Positions 1 through 7,762 are shown, numbered from the stretch's first letter. The stretch is 29,384 nucleotides of DNA from Spirochaetaceae bacterium UBA6243 (GCA_002441395.1 DJVZ01000005.1:1605-30988); one strand, 5' to 3'. Translations and numbers: made by a program. Notes: generated from the letters alone by a model not told the origin.

Positions 1-1
1 G

Positions 2-415
2 CTCATCCGCGAACTCGCGCATGCCCTTGGCGCCGTTGTCGGGGCAAGCAGGGAAGCGGTCGACAGGGGTTGGGTTTCCTACCCTCACCAGGTAGGGCTC
101 AGCGGCAAGACCATATCGCCCGAAATCTACCTGGGTGCGGGAATTTCCGGGGCCATTCAGCATCTCGCGGGCATTCGCACCGCCAAGACGATCATCTCGA
201 TCAACAGCGACCCCGACGCGCCCATCCACGCCGTCGCCGACCTTGCGATAGTGGGCGACCTCTTCGAGATTCTTCCTCGGCTCACGGCGCGCCTGCGACA
301 ACGATCCACCGGCGCCGCGCCGCACGAGCCTTCCATACTTTCGCCAGACACCCCGGCAGCAGCCCCGCCCGCCGAAAACAAGGCCAGTGCATCCTCCAGG
401 GAGGCGCAATCATGA
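2..415 (+). CDS. etfA: Electron transfer flavoprotein alpha subunit, C-terminal part (5' end outside window)
   Basis: The reading frame is open from base 2 to a TGA at 413-415 (137 residues) and encodes the FAD-binding C-terminal domain of ETF alpha. Recognisable blocks are GASREAVDRGW, the run SYPHQVGLSGKTISPEIY, and LGAGISGAIQH, followed by INSDPDAPIHAVADLAIVGD, all typical of FAD contact segments in EtfA. ETF carries electrons between a flavin dehydrogenase and the quinone pool or ferredoxin/NAD; the beta subunit probably lies just upstream. The stop overlaps the start of the next gene (ATGA), so the two are translationally coupled. After the usual end of the domain there is an unusual tail of about 35 residues rich in Ala, Pro and Ser. 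The family is certain; whether this ETF is bifurcating cannot be seen from the C-terminal part alone. Confidence 0.92.
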   Translation, partial: LIRELAHALGAVVGASREAVDRGWVSYPHQVGLSGKTISPEIYLGAGISGAIQHLAGIRTAKTIISINSDPDAPIHAVADLAIVGDLFEILPRLTARLRQRSTGAAPHEPSILSPDTPAAAPPAENKASASSREAQS

Positions 416-1830
416 TCTATAATCATATAAATAAAGAAATTATAAGTGAGCTTATTCAAATTGCGGGCGAGCGGAACGTTCTCGTCGATCCTGCGCGCAT
501 CGAGGCCTTTTCCCACGATGAAACTTCGAAGGAAGAATACGGCCACATGCCCGATGTCGTCGTAACGCCCCAGTCGACCACGGCTGTCGCCGAAATCGTC
601 AGACTCGCGAACCGCACTCGCATACCCGTCACTCCCCGCGGCGCGGGAAGCGGGCTTTCGGGCGGAGCCATCCCGGTCTACGGCGGCATCGTGCTGTCGC
701 TCGAAAAAATGAACCGCGTTCGAGAAATCGACTACGACAATCTCACCATGACCGTCGAAACCGGCATCGTCACCAACGAAATCAACAATCTTGTCAAGGA
801 GAGAGGTCTGTTCTACGCCGGCTATCCCATGAGCCTGGAGACCTGTACCCTCGGAGGCAATATCGCGGAAAACGCGGGTGGAGGAAAGGCGATCAAGTAT
901 GGTGTTACCTCACGCTATATCCTCGGGCTCGAATTCGTCACGCCCGCAGGCGAAGTCGTCTGGCTGGGCGGCAAGCTCGCGAAAGACGTGACGGGCTACG
1001 ACCTTGTCCATCTCATTGTCGGTTCCGAAGGAACGCTCGGCATCGCGACCGCGGCCATCATCAAGCTCATCGGCCTGCCCGCCGCGAAATCCGACCTGCT
1101 CGTGTTGTTCCACAGCCCCCAGGAGGCGATATCCTGCGTCCCCATCATCCTTTCGAAAGGCCTCATTCCCACCGCCATCGAATTCATGGACCGCCGGAGC
1201 GTAGAGACTTCCTGTGCCTATCTGAACGAGAATCTGCCGTACGCGGAGTGCGGCGCGATGCTGCTCATCGAGATGGACGGGAGAGACCCCGCCCTTGTCG
1301 AGAGCGAAACAGAGGCCGTGGGCGACCTGTGCATGGAGCAGGGAGCCATCGAAGTCTATGTGGCGGACAACCGCACGACGCAAGAGCGTCTGTGGGCAAT
1401 ACGCCGAAATATTGCGGAAGCATTCAAGGTCTACTGCCCTGTCCAGAGCCTCGAAGACATCGTCGTGCCGCCCGCGGCGATCCCCGCTGTTATTCCCGAA
1501 CTCGACCGTATCGCCGAGCAATTCGGCATCACCATTCCCTGCTACGGGCACGCAGGCGACGGCAACCTCCACGCGACCCTCGTCAAAGCCCCCGGCATGC
1601 CTCTGGAAGACTGGCAGCGTATCGAGCCGCAAGCCCTCGCGGCGCTGTACGAAGCCATCACGAAACTGGGCGGCAAAATCTCAGGCGAACACGGCATCGG
1701 TCTCAAGCGCAAAGAATTCATGAAAAAGTTCATGATCCCCACCGAGCTTGAGCTTCTCAAGACAATCAAGCGCGCCTGGGACCCGAACCTCATCATGAAC
1801 CCGGGGAAGATTTTTGACATGGAAAGTTAG
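412..1830 (+). CDS. glcD: FAD-linked oxidase, GlcD/LctD-type (glycolate or lactate dehydrogenase subunit)
   Basis: A 472-residue protein. The ATG at 412 is chosen over longer in-frame starts because a GGGAGG Shine-Dalgarno site sits just upstream and because it overlaps the etfA stop. Residues about 45-220 form the PCMH-type FAD domain (RGAGSGLSGGAIPVYGG at 76-92, TLGGNIAENAGG at 146-157, GSEGTLGI at 204-211). The C-terminal FAD-oxidase domain has GHAGDGNLH (H380) and SGEHGIG (H427), the usual substrate and flavin contacts. Known family members oxidise D-lactate or glycolate. Pairing with etfBA matches the electron-confurcating lactate dehydrogenase LctBCD of acetogens and related fermenters, in which ETF couples lactate oxidation to NAD with help from reduced ferredoxin. 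That assignment is an inference from gene order; glycolate or another 2-hydroxy acid remains possible. Confidence 0.88.
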   Translation: MIYNHINKEIISELIQIAGERNVLVDPARIEAFSHDETSKEEYGHMPDVVVTPQSTTAVAEIVRLANRTRIPVTPRGAGSGLSGGAIPVYGGIVLSLEKMNRVREIDYDNLTMTVETGIVTNEINNLVKERGLFYAGYPMSLETCTLGGNIAENAGGGKAIKYGVTSRYILGLEFVTPAGEVVWLGGKLAKDVTGYDLVHLIVGSEGTLGIATAAIIKLIGLPAAKSDLLVLFHSPQEAISCVPIILSKGLIPTAIEFMDRRSVETSCAYLNENLPYAECGAMLLIEMDGRDPALVESETEAVGDLCMEQGAIEVYVADNRTTQERLWAIRRNIAEAFKVYCPVQSLEDIVVPPAAIPAVIPELDRIAEQFGITIPCYGHAGDGNLHATLVKAPGMPLEDWQRIEPQALAALYEAITKLGGKISGEHGIGLKRKEFMKKFMIPTELELLKTIKRAWDPNLIMNPGKIFDMES

Positions 1831-1899
1831 CCATCGGGCGCCCTGTTTGACAGCAAGGCCCTCTACTGGCTCCAGCGCCAATGGGGCACCTTGCCTGCT

Positions 1900-2826
1900 T
1901 CAAAAGAAAAACGGTCTCAAAATTCCGCCTATCTCCGATTCAAATTCCTTCTTCTGACACCAGCCAATCGATTCAAGGAGCGAGGTGTCCATGCGGCAGT
2001 CGCGCGGACGAGGGGCACCGGAAGGCGGTGAGGGATCAGGCTGGATGTGGCGCGCATCGAGGCCCAGCGCTTTGGCCATGATCTGCGCCATTTCATACTT
2101 TGTATAGGCATGATCGCCAGAGAGCAAAAACCGGGGAAAGGGACCATAGGAACAGCGCCCATTCCGGCATGCATCCACCACGGCAAGAATTGCGCTTGAA
2201 ACATCGTCGACATGCGCGGGATATCTGCGGGCCCAATGCTCCATTTTTCGGGGTGAGCTGGATTTGAGCGCAAAAGCCACTTCCGTGACTGATGACTCCT
2301 CGAGCGATTCCACAGGTCCATACAGAATCGGAATTCGCAGCACTGCCCCGACAGAACGCCCTTCAGACGAGCGAACGGCGCCTGAAAGCGCCACTTCGGC
2401 GGCATATTCCGCCTCCAGTTTCATGCGGCCATATGCGTTGAGAGGGTGTACGGGAGAATCGGGATAGTATGGCGGTGAGGTGCCGTCAAAGACATAATCG
2501 GTGGAAATGAGCAGCAGAAAAGCGCCGCGCCCGGCACATGAGCGCGCGATAATCTGCGTCGCGTCCACATTGATCGCCTGCGCCTTTGGTAAAGCCGTAT
2601 CGACGACATCGGGGCGCCGCTCCGCGGCCAAATGCATCACGACATCGGGCGAATGCCGCGCAAAAAACAGCGCCACCGCACTTTCATCAGTCAAATCGAG
2701 CTTTTCAAGTGGCGGCACCGCTCTCGAGAATGCCACTCCTTTCACTTCAAGATCGGAGCGCTCTGCAAGGAATTTCATGAGCGAGCGGCCCAGCAGACCG
2801 GATGCGCCAGTCACGAGTATCTTCAT
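1900..2826 (-). CDS. SDR-family NAD(P)-binding protein resembling MAT2B (RmlD-like fold)
   Basis: A 308-residue extended short-chain dehydrogenase/reductase. The N-terminal nucleotide-binding loop is GASGLLG (residues 7-13), and the catalytic-type pair is YGRMK with an upstream STDYVFDG block. Automated annotation would probably call it dTDP-4-dehydrorhamnose reductase (RmlD). Several blocks match, as I recall them, the regulatory beta subunit of methionine adenosyltransferase (MAT2B) more closely: HLAAERRPDVV, LRIPILYGPVESLEESSVT, TKYEMAQI and PRPRDCRMD. No rhamnose or other nucleotide-sugar gene lies nearby. The gene converges on glcD, leaving 69 bases with no clear terminator, and diverges from pdxS. 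It has no Shine-Dalgarno site and probably makes a leaderless mRNA. The fold is certain; the physiological role is not. Confidence 0.85.
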   Translation of the reverse strand: MKILVTGASGLLGRSLMKFLAERSDLEVKGVAFSRAVPPLEKLDLTDESAVALFFARHSPDVVMHLAAERRPDVVDTALPKAQAINVDATQIIARSCAGRGAFLLLISTDYVFDGTSPPYYPDSPVHPLNAYGRMKLEAEYAAEVALSGAVRSSEGRSVGAVLRIPILYGPVESLEESSVTEVAFALKSSSPRKMEHWARRYPAHVDDVSSAILAVVDACRNGRCSYGPFPRFLLSGDHAYTKYEMAQIMAKALGLDARHIQPDPSPPSGAPRPRDCRMDTSLLESIGWCQKKEFESEIGGILRPFFF

Positions 2827-2832
2827 TCGAGA

Positions 2833-2841
2833 ATAATACCA
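2833..2841 (-). promoter_or_regulatory. Extended -10 promoter of the MAT2B-like gene, probably leaderless
   Basis: On the minus strand the sequence reads TGGTATTAT, an extended -10 element (TGn plus a hexamer one base off TATAAT). Exactly six bases (TCTCGA) separate it from the ATG at 2826. Transcription would therefore start on the A of the start codon. No convincing -35 is seen, which is tolerated with an extended -10. Confidence 0.5.
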
Positions 2842-2962
2842 TGGAGGGGAGCGACATAGAAGGCAGCAGTCCGCCCTTGCGCAAAGTACCTTTTTTCGCT
2901 ACTGTATGCTCTTGCAATTAAGCAAATTTCTTCCGCACAGCGAATAGCGAGGAGATAACAAT

Positions 2963-3868
2963 ATGGAACAGAAACTCTGGTCAAGCCGCCAGAGCGAGCA
3001 GTGGCGCATCAAAGTCGGACTCGCAGAAATGCTCAAGGGCGGCGTTATCATGGATGTTACCAATGCGGCGCAGGCAAAAATCGCTGAAAAGGCAGGAGCG
3101 TGCGCCGTTATGGCCCTCGAACGCGTCCCCGCCGATATCCGCGCACAAGGCGGCGTTGCCCGCATGTCTGACCCCAAAATCATCAAAGAGATCCAGAATG
3201 CGGTCTCGATTCCCGTCATGGCGAAGTGCCGCATCGGACATTTTGCGGAAGCTCAGATTCTCGAGGCGCTCGGCGTTGACTTTATCGATGAATCCGAGGT
3301 GCTCACCCCCGCCGACGACCACTACCACGTTTTTAAGCACGATTTTAAAGTCCCCTTCGTCTGCGGCTGCCGCGAGCTGGGCGAGGCGCTTCGCCGAATC
3401 GGTGAAGGTGCGGCCATGATCCGCACAAAGGGCGAAGCCGGCACCGGCGATATTATCGAAGCCGTGCGGCACATGCGCGCCGTCCGCGACGGCATCGCGC
3501 GCCTGGCCAGCCTTCGCGACGAAGAGCTCATGACCGCCGCGAAAGAGCTGGGAGCACCATTCGAGCTTGTCTGGGAAGTCGCAAAGACCGGCAAACTCCC
3601 CGTTCCAAACTTCTCCGCGGGCGGTGTCGCGACCCCCGCCGACGCGGCACTGATGATGCAGCTCGGCGCCGAATCTGTCTTTGTGGGCTCAGGCATTTTC
3701 AAGTCCGGCAACCCCGAGCTCCGCGCCACGGCCATCGTCTCCGCAGTCGTCAACTATAGAGACCCGAAAATCCTGGCGGAAATCTCTGAAGACCTCGGAG
3801 CGCCCATGGTCGGCATCGGCCTCGATGAGCTCGCCGAAAACCAGAAGATCGCCGGGAGAGGCTGGTGA
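2963..3868 (+). CDS. pdxS: Pyridoxal 5'-phosphate synthase, lyase subunit PdxS
   Basis: A 301-residue TIM-barrel enzyme that builds PLP from ribose 5-phosphate, glyceraldehyde 3-phosphate and ammonia (the deoxyxylulose-independent route). All key residues are present with a constant shift of seven from the Bacillus subtilis numbering: Asp31 in VIMDVTNA, Lys88 in PVMAKCRIGH (the first imine-forming lysine) and Lys156 in MIRTKGEAGTG (the second). The glycine-rich phosphate loops NFSAGGVATPAD and FVGSGIF and the usual RGW end are present. An AGGAGA Shine-Dalgarno site precedes the ATG. The stop overlaps the GTG start of pdxT, as expected for the two parts of one complex (12 PdxS with 12 PdxT). 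Confidence 0.98.
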   Translation: MEQKLWSSRQSEQWRIKVGLAEMLKGGVIMDVTNAAQAKIAEKAGACAVMALERVPADIRAQGGVARMSDPKIIKEIQNAVSIPVMAKCRIGHFAEAQILEALGVDFIDESEVLTPADDHYHVFKHDFKVPFVCGCRELGEALRRIGEGAAMIRTKGEAGTGDIIEAVRHMRAVRDGIARLASLRDEELMTAAKELGAPFELVWEVAKTGKLPVPNFSAGGVATPADAALMMQLGAESVFVGSGIFKSGNPELRATAIVSAVVNYRDPKILAEISEDLGAPMVGIGLDELAENQKIAGRGW

Positions 3869-4467
3869 GCGGTCCGCGCATCGGGCTTCTGGCGTTTCAG
3901 GGAGATTACGAGGCTCATGGGAAGGCGCTCGCGCGGACAGACATTGCGTCGATAACGATCGTCGAAGTGCGGTGCCTCTCCGACCTCGAAGGTGTCGATG
4001 CCCTTATCATCCCCGGCGGCGAGAGCACGGTCATGGGAATGCTTCTGGAGCGCTTCGGTATGTTCAAAGCGCTCAAAACCCGCATCGAGGATGGTCTGCC
4101 AGTCCTTGCCACCTGCGCGGGCCTTATTTTGCTTGCGAAGAACATCGAAGGCAGCAACCAGGCCAGACTCGGCGTCCTCGACGTCACCGTCCTGCGCAAC
4201 GCTTATGGCCGCCAGATCGACAGCTTCCATGCGCCCGTGCAGACGAGCATTCCCCAGACAGGCACCATCGACGGCGTATTTATCCGTGCTCCTAAAATTA
4301 CTGCCCTTGGGGAGGGAGTAAAAGTCATCGCGACCTACCGGAACGAACCCGTCATGGTGCGCCAGGGCTCAATTGTTGCCGCGACATTCCATCCCGAACT
4401 GTTGCCAGACGCCTCTCTGCACCGCTGGTTCATTCAGTCCTTTTTGCTAAAAACTCCGCAGGAATAG
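3865..4467 (+). CDS. pdxT: Pyridoxal 5'-phosphate synthase, glutaminase subunit PdxT
   Basis: A 200-residue class I glutamine amidotransferase that frees ammonia from glutamine and passes it to PdxS. The triad is visible: Cys84 in LATCAGLILLAK, and His176 and Glu178 in FHPELL. The oxyanion strand PGGESTVMG lies at residues 50-58. The start is a GTG overlapping the pdxS stop (GTGA), so the pair is translationally coupled. The 3' end runs 38 bases into the convergent patatin gene, so both genes share coding DNA on opposite strands. Confidence 0.97.
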   Translation: MSGPRIGLLAFQGDYEAHGKALARTDIASITIVEVRCLSDLEGVDALIIPGGESTVMGMLLERFGMFKALKTRIEDGLPVLATCAGLILLAKNIEGSNQARLGVLDVTVLRNAYGRQIDSFHAPVQTSIPQTGTIDGVFIRAPKITALGEGVKVIATYRNEPVMVRQGSIVAATFHPELLPDASLHRWFIQSFLLKTPQE

Positions 4468-5719
4468 CGACAGGGCTTCTCGACACATGGCATGCGATCC
4501 ATGCCACACCTATCGGTAATTCAGGATTAAGCCTCTCCAGGGCTTTTTTCAGAATTTCAGAAGATGATGGCTGAAACAATGCTGTGACCAGACGATAGTA
4601 GTAATAGGGGCATTCAGTGAAGTTTCGGTTCAGGACAGCCTCTTTCAATTCTTTCATCAGAGAAATGATTCTCTCTTTTGATGTTTGGACGACTCTGACT
4701 ATCTTGTCCTCTGTCTCGCGCGCGCTTTTCAGAATCGCTTTCTCGAGTTCACCATAAGAATACGCATGGATTTTTTCAACATTCAGAATTGAAGCGGCGC
4801 ATTCCAGCGCAACGAGAAGCTCTCTCCTGTCATAGCACATATACTGCGGCTTTTTGTCGAATGGTATCGATGGGTCCGGAGCATACACTTGTTCCTGTTC
4901 ATTGTCAGGCTCCAAAAAATAGGAATATCCAGTAAAGCGACCAAAGGTCCGCATCGTATCAAGATAGCCAAGCAGCATAAACGCGTTCAAAAAATCTCTG
5001 TTCATATCCAGGACCCATCCCATATCGATCGAATTTTTGATGTAAACAGTGATACACCCATCGATCTGTGGTCTTCTTGTCCTGCCTATGCCCGAAAGAT
5101 CGGAAACGATGATTTTTCGATACCCCCGTTTTCTGGCCATTGCATAAGGAATATTGTCGTACATTCCCCCATCCATGAAGGACTTGCCGTCAATCTGAGG
5201 ATTTTTGAAGCCGGGAAAGGCCGAGCTCGCCATGATATAATCGACCACTTTCCCATACTCCATATCTTCAAGAAAAACTTCACGAGGCTTCAGATTCGTC
5301 ACATTGATGGTTACCACACCGAAATCTTTTCCGCTTTTTCTAAGCGCCTCTTCGTCGAGATTGTCTCCGATGAGGCGTCTGAAGGGTGCCGTATCAAGTC
5401 CTTTATTGTTCAGAATCGAAGCAAAGAAATGGGGTATGCTCGATATGGTATGCAGTCCAATATCTATTTCCCCATCTCTTGCGAATCCGTCTGGCAAATT
5501 GATCACATTGTCAACAGTAATTTCCTGTCCCAGTCTTTCCAGAAACTTTCCCGAACCTTGCGCAAGGAATGCCGCAATGACCGCGCCAATCGAAGTGCCC
5601 AGGAAGGCTCCCACGGGAATTCCCAGTTGCTGGAGTGCCTGCCAGACACCAATATGATAGACACCCTTAGACCCGCCACCACCCAGAACAAGGCAATAAT
5701 CTTCTGTATTATGATACAT
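4430..5719 (-). CDS. Patatin-like phospholipase, cytoplasmic type
   Basis: A 429-residue protein with an N-terminal patatin domain. The oxyanion-hole loop is GGGGSKG (13-19), the nucleophile elbow GTSIG places Ser43, and the DGG motif places Asp183, completing the Ser-Asp dyad; SSAFPGF (165-171) is also typical. It should hydrolyse acyl esters of phospholipids or related lipids. No signal peptide is seen. The last 180 residues are helical and of unknown function. The start at 5719 is preferred to one 39 bases upstream because GGGAGAG lies just before it. The start lies inside the end of the upstream membrane-protein gene (11-base overlap), so the two are coupled and probably work together. 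The 3' end overlaps pdxT by 38 bases. Confidence 0.9.
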   Translation of the reverse strand: MYHNTEDYCLVLGGGGSKGVYHIGVWQALQQLGIPVGAFLGTSIGAVIAAFLAQGSGKFLERLGQEITVDNVINLPDGFARDGEIDIGLHTISSIPHFFASILNNKGLDTAPFRRLIGDNLDEEALRKSGKDFGVVTINVTNLKPREVFLEDMEYGKVVDYIMASSAFPGFKNPQIDGKSFMDGGMYDNIPYAMARKRGYRKIIVSDLSGIGRTRRPQIDGCITVYIKNSIDMGWVLDMNRDFLNAFMLLGYLDTMRTFGRFTGYSYFLEPDNEQEQVYAPDPSIPFDKKPQYMCYDRRELLVALECAASILNVEKIHAYSYGELEKAILKSARETEDKIVRVVQTSKERIISLMKELKEAVLNRNFTECPYYYYRLVTALFQPSSSEILKKALERLNPELPIGVAWIACHVSRSPVAIPAEFLAKRTE

Positions 5720-6410
5720 TGTTTTCTCTCCCGGAATTGCTGACAGATGGTTTCCCAACAGATTTTGCAGACAGAATACGCCATGCAGAGTAAGCCGAAA
5801 TCAAATATCCGACGACAAAAAATCCCCATAAAAATGATGAGGGACGAAGTCTGGCCAGCGTTTCGATGCTCGCCGGCATCTGCGCGATCGCATCAGCCAT
5901 GAATACGTACAGCATTACGCAAATTCCCAACACCAGCAGAAGCCATTCTGCCTTTGTCGGGCGTAGTATTCGCTCCTTATCCTCAAGCGCTGCCAGTCCG
6001 CTCCCACAGAGTACCATGAGCGCCGCGATCATCACCGGTGCGATGACAGGTCCCCACCACGGTAAAGGAATAAGAAAGAGCAAATCCCAATCAAACAATG
6101 ACTTGGGCCATCCAATGAACACAGCAAGCCAAACATAATAAAAAATGTCCCAAAGACCAAACGCATATATGGCAAACCCAATTTTCGACTGGAGCCTCTT
6201 CCCCGACAAAAGCCCAACCGCAAGCAGCATGATGAGCGTTGCAAGCTCTCGCCCCACTTCAATTAATGATATTTGTGGATCGAAAGGAGGGGCACTAGTC
6301 ATCAAATCGGTAATGCCATAAAATCGCCGCAAATATACCACTATCGCAGCCTCGAGATATGCCATTCCAATCGCGTAGATGGCGACATACAAAAGCTTTT
6401 TCCTGTACAT
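5709..6410 (-). CDS. Integral membrane protein of unknown function, coupled to patatin
   Basis: A 233-residue, strongly hydrophobic protein with about six predicted helices: residues near 8-27, 49-66, 78-98, 114-137, 154-172 and 192-212. A short aromatic-rich stretch (FDWDLLFLIPLPWWGP) lies between helices three and four. The C-terminus is polar. I do not recognise a family. Its stop overlaps the patatin start by 11 bases, which suggests that the lipase acts with or near this protein at the inner membrane. The Shine-Dalgarno candidate GGGAGA lies 12 to 13 bases upstream of the ATG, further than usual. It could be a lipid-binding, transport or sensing partner; nothing in the sequence decides this. 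Confidence 0.75.
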   Translation of the reverse strand: MYRKKLLYVAIYAIGMAYLEAAIVVYLRRFYGITDLMTSAPPFDPQISLIEVGRELATLIMLLAVGLLSGKRLQSKIGFAIYAFGLWDIFYYVWLAVFIGWPKSLFDWDLLFLIPLPWWGPVIAPVMIAALMVLCGSGLAALEDKERILRPTKAEWLLLVLGICVMLYVFMADAIAQMPASIETLARLRPSSFLWGFFVVGYLISAYSAWRILSAKSVGKPSVSNSGRENNVS

Positions 6411-6443
6411 TGCGGTCGTTATTCTCCCAAAAGATCGTTTTTA

Positions 6444-6459
6444 TTGACGCCTGCGTCAA
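6444..6459. promoter_or_regulatory. Perfect inverted repeat between divergent genes, candidate operator
   Basis: TTGACGC-CT-GCGTCAA is a perfect palindrome with 7-base arms, flanked by a run of alternating A and T. It lies 34 bases upstream of the membrane-protein/patatin pair (-) and 88 bases upstream of the CDP-alcohol transferase gene (+). The arms themselves look like -35 elements on both strands. The size and symmetry suit a dimeric repressor or activator that could control both directions. Confidence 0.4.
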
Positions 6460-6511
6460 ATATATATATTTTTAACGCATATTGTGTAGGGCTGTCCAGA
6501 TGCTCCGCATA

Positions 6512-6541
6512 TTGACAAAACAAACTCGAGAATGATATTAG
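6512..6541 (+). promoter_or_regulatory. Promoter of the CDP-alcohol transferase gene
   Basis: A perfect -35 TTGACA (6512-6517) is followed after 18 bases by TATTAG (6536-6541), preceded by TGA to form an extended -10. The first ATG (6548) is six bases downstream, so the mRNA would start on it. A GAGGG at 6541-6545 would then lie outside the mRNA. Confidence 0.55.
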
Positions 6542-6547
6542 AGGGAA

Positions 6548-7279
6548 ATGGGTATGAAACAAAAGCACAATTCGCAGTTCGATCATGTTTTGTTCCTGAT
6601 ATCACAAGGCCGGAATCGAACCAACCTGCTAAAAAAACAAGAGCAGAAAGCCATCGCATTCCTCGTGCAATACATACCTTCCTGGGTAAGTCCAAATATG
6701 CTGACTGGCATCGGTTTCTTCGGGAACGTGATCGTATCTTTAAGTTTCATCCTGGGGGCAAGGATTGATCCGAGATTTTTGCTGTTGGGAGTCGTGGGTT
6801 TTGCTATTTCATGGTTTGGCGATTCGCTCGACGGGCGCATCGCGTATTACCGAAACACACCACGAAAATGGTATGGGTTTTCACTCGATCTGGTAGTGGA
6901 TTGGATAGGCATCGTACTGGTTGGTCTTGGATTTATAATTTATGCAGAGGGATTCTCAAAAATCTTAGGGTATGGATTTATTGTACTCTATGGTCTTGAA
7001 ATCATCCTTGCTCTTCTTCGATATAAGATCAGTGGAGAATATTCTATTGATGCAGGAAAATTGAGCCCAACCGAGGCCAGAATTTTCATTTCCTTATTCT
7101 TGGTGCTTGAAGTAATATTCCATGGAACCATGACCTATATGGCTGGATTGGCCAATGTGGTCCTCGCCTTTTCGAATTTTACCGAATTTAAAAAATTGGC
7201 AAGGATTGCCGATCAGCGCGACGAAGAGGAAAAAAAGAAGAAGAACGTATCGAAAATTTCTGACATCCAGGTAAATTAG
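6548..7279 (+). CDS. CDP-alcohol phosphatidyltransferase family protein
   Basis: A 243-residue membrane enzyme with about six helices. Residues 78-110 hold the family signature: all four aspartates are present in DSLDG and GFSLDLVVD, which bind the two metal ions and the CDP-alcohol. The usual Arg after the Ala of the motif is replaced by Tyr (IAYYRN). The family joins a CDP-activated lipid or alcohol to a second alcohol (phosphatidylglycerol, phosphatidylinositol, ether lipid or choline-type products); the product cannot be named from the sequence. The Lys-rich C-terminal tail is cytoplasmic-like. The start at 6548 fits a leaderless mRNA; the in-frame ATG at 6554 would suit a Shine-Dalgarno start if transcription begins further upstream. 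GtrA follows after 17 bases, so the two probably form an operon. Confidence 0.85.
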   Translation: MGMKQKHNSQFDHVLFLISQGRNRTNLLKKQEQKAIAFLVQYIPSWVSPNMLTGIGFFGNVIVSLSFILGARIDPRFLLLGVVGFAISWFGDSLDGRIAYYRNTPRKWYGFSLDLVVDWIGIVLVGLGFIIYAEGFSKILGYGFIVLYGLEIILALLRYKISGEYSIDAGKLSPTEARIFISLFLVLEVIFHGTMTYMAGLANVVLAFSNFTEFKKLARIADQRDEEEKKKKNVSKISDIQVN

Positions 7280-7296
7280 TATAGAAAGCATCTGAA

Positions 7297-7701
7297 ATGC
7301 ACCATTCAATACTGACGTTTTCAAAGGCGCAGATATCCTCCTTTATCGGCGGTGTTGTTGATTACGGGATCATGGTTCTCTTTACCGAATTGCTGCATGT
7401 ACACTATACCATTTCGATTGCCTTCGGAGGTATTATCGGAGCTGTCATCAATTTCAGCGTAAACAGAATGTGGAGTTTCTATTCAAAGGAAACACCGTAC
7501 AAATACACTGTAATACAGCAGCTTACAATGTTTTGCCCAATGGTTCTCGGCAGCATCGCATTGAAATCGGGCGGAACTTTTGCACTAACCTCGCTTACAA
7601 AAATAGATTACAAGTTCACAAGGCTTGCCGTCGATGCCATTGTCTCAGTCTTCTTCAATTATATGCTACAGAGACACTGGATTTTTAAAAAGAAACACTA
7701 G
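7297..7701 (+). CDS. GtrA-like family membrane protein
   Basis: A 134-residue protein with four predicted helices and the typical GtrA layout: an N-terminal FIGGVVDYGIMVLFTE segment, NFSVNRMWSF after the second helix, and the ending NYMLQRHWIFKKK. GtrA proteins are small inner-membrane proteins thought to move or hold polyprenyl-phosphate-linked sugars, or to assist membrane glycosyltransferases. It lies 17 bases after the CDP-alcohol transferase and should be co-transcribed. That suggests a shared job in making or modifying a lipid-linked head group, but no glycosyltransferase is adjacent. No clear Shine-Dalgarno site is present; translation may depend on the upstream gene. Confidence 0.82.
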   Translation: MHHSILTFSKAQISSFIGGVVDYGIMVLFTELLHVHYTISIAFGGIIGAVINFSVNRMWSFYSKETPYKYTVIQQLTMFCPMVLGSIALKSGGTFALTSLTKIDYKFTRLAVDAIVSVFFNYMLQRHWIFKKKH

Positions 7702-7762
7702 GGGCGCGATACCTCTTTTCAAGCAGGCTCCATACCGCTTACCGCAAAAGATTACTGAGAAC

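Noticed and set aside
70..411. Extension of glcD back to base 70.
   Set aside because: It runs over the ETF alpha C-terminal coding region in another frame and is Arg/His-rich without motifs.
910..1632. A 240-residue open frame on the minus strand inside glcD.
   Set aside because: The opposite frame carries the full FAD-oxidase signature; this one has no motifs and skewed composition.
6444..6472. A TTGACG followed after 17 bases by TATTTT, read as a plus-strand promoter.
   Set aside because: The TTGACA with extended TATTAG at 6512-6541 is a better match and closer to the gene. The TTGACG is explained by the palindrome.
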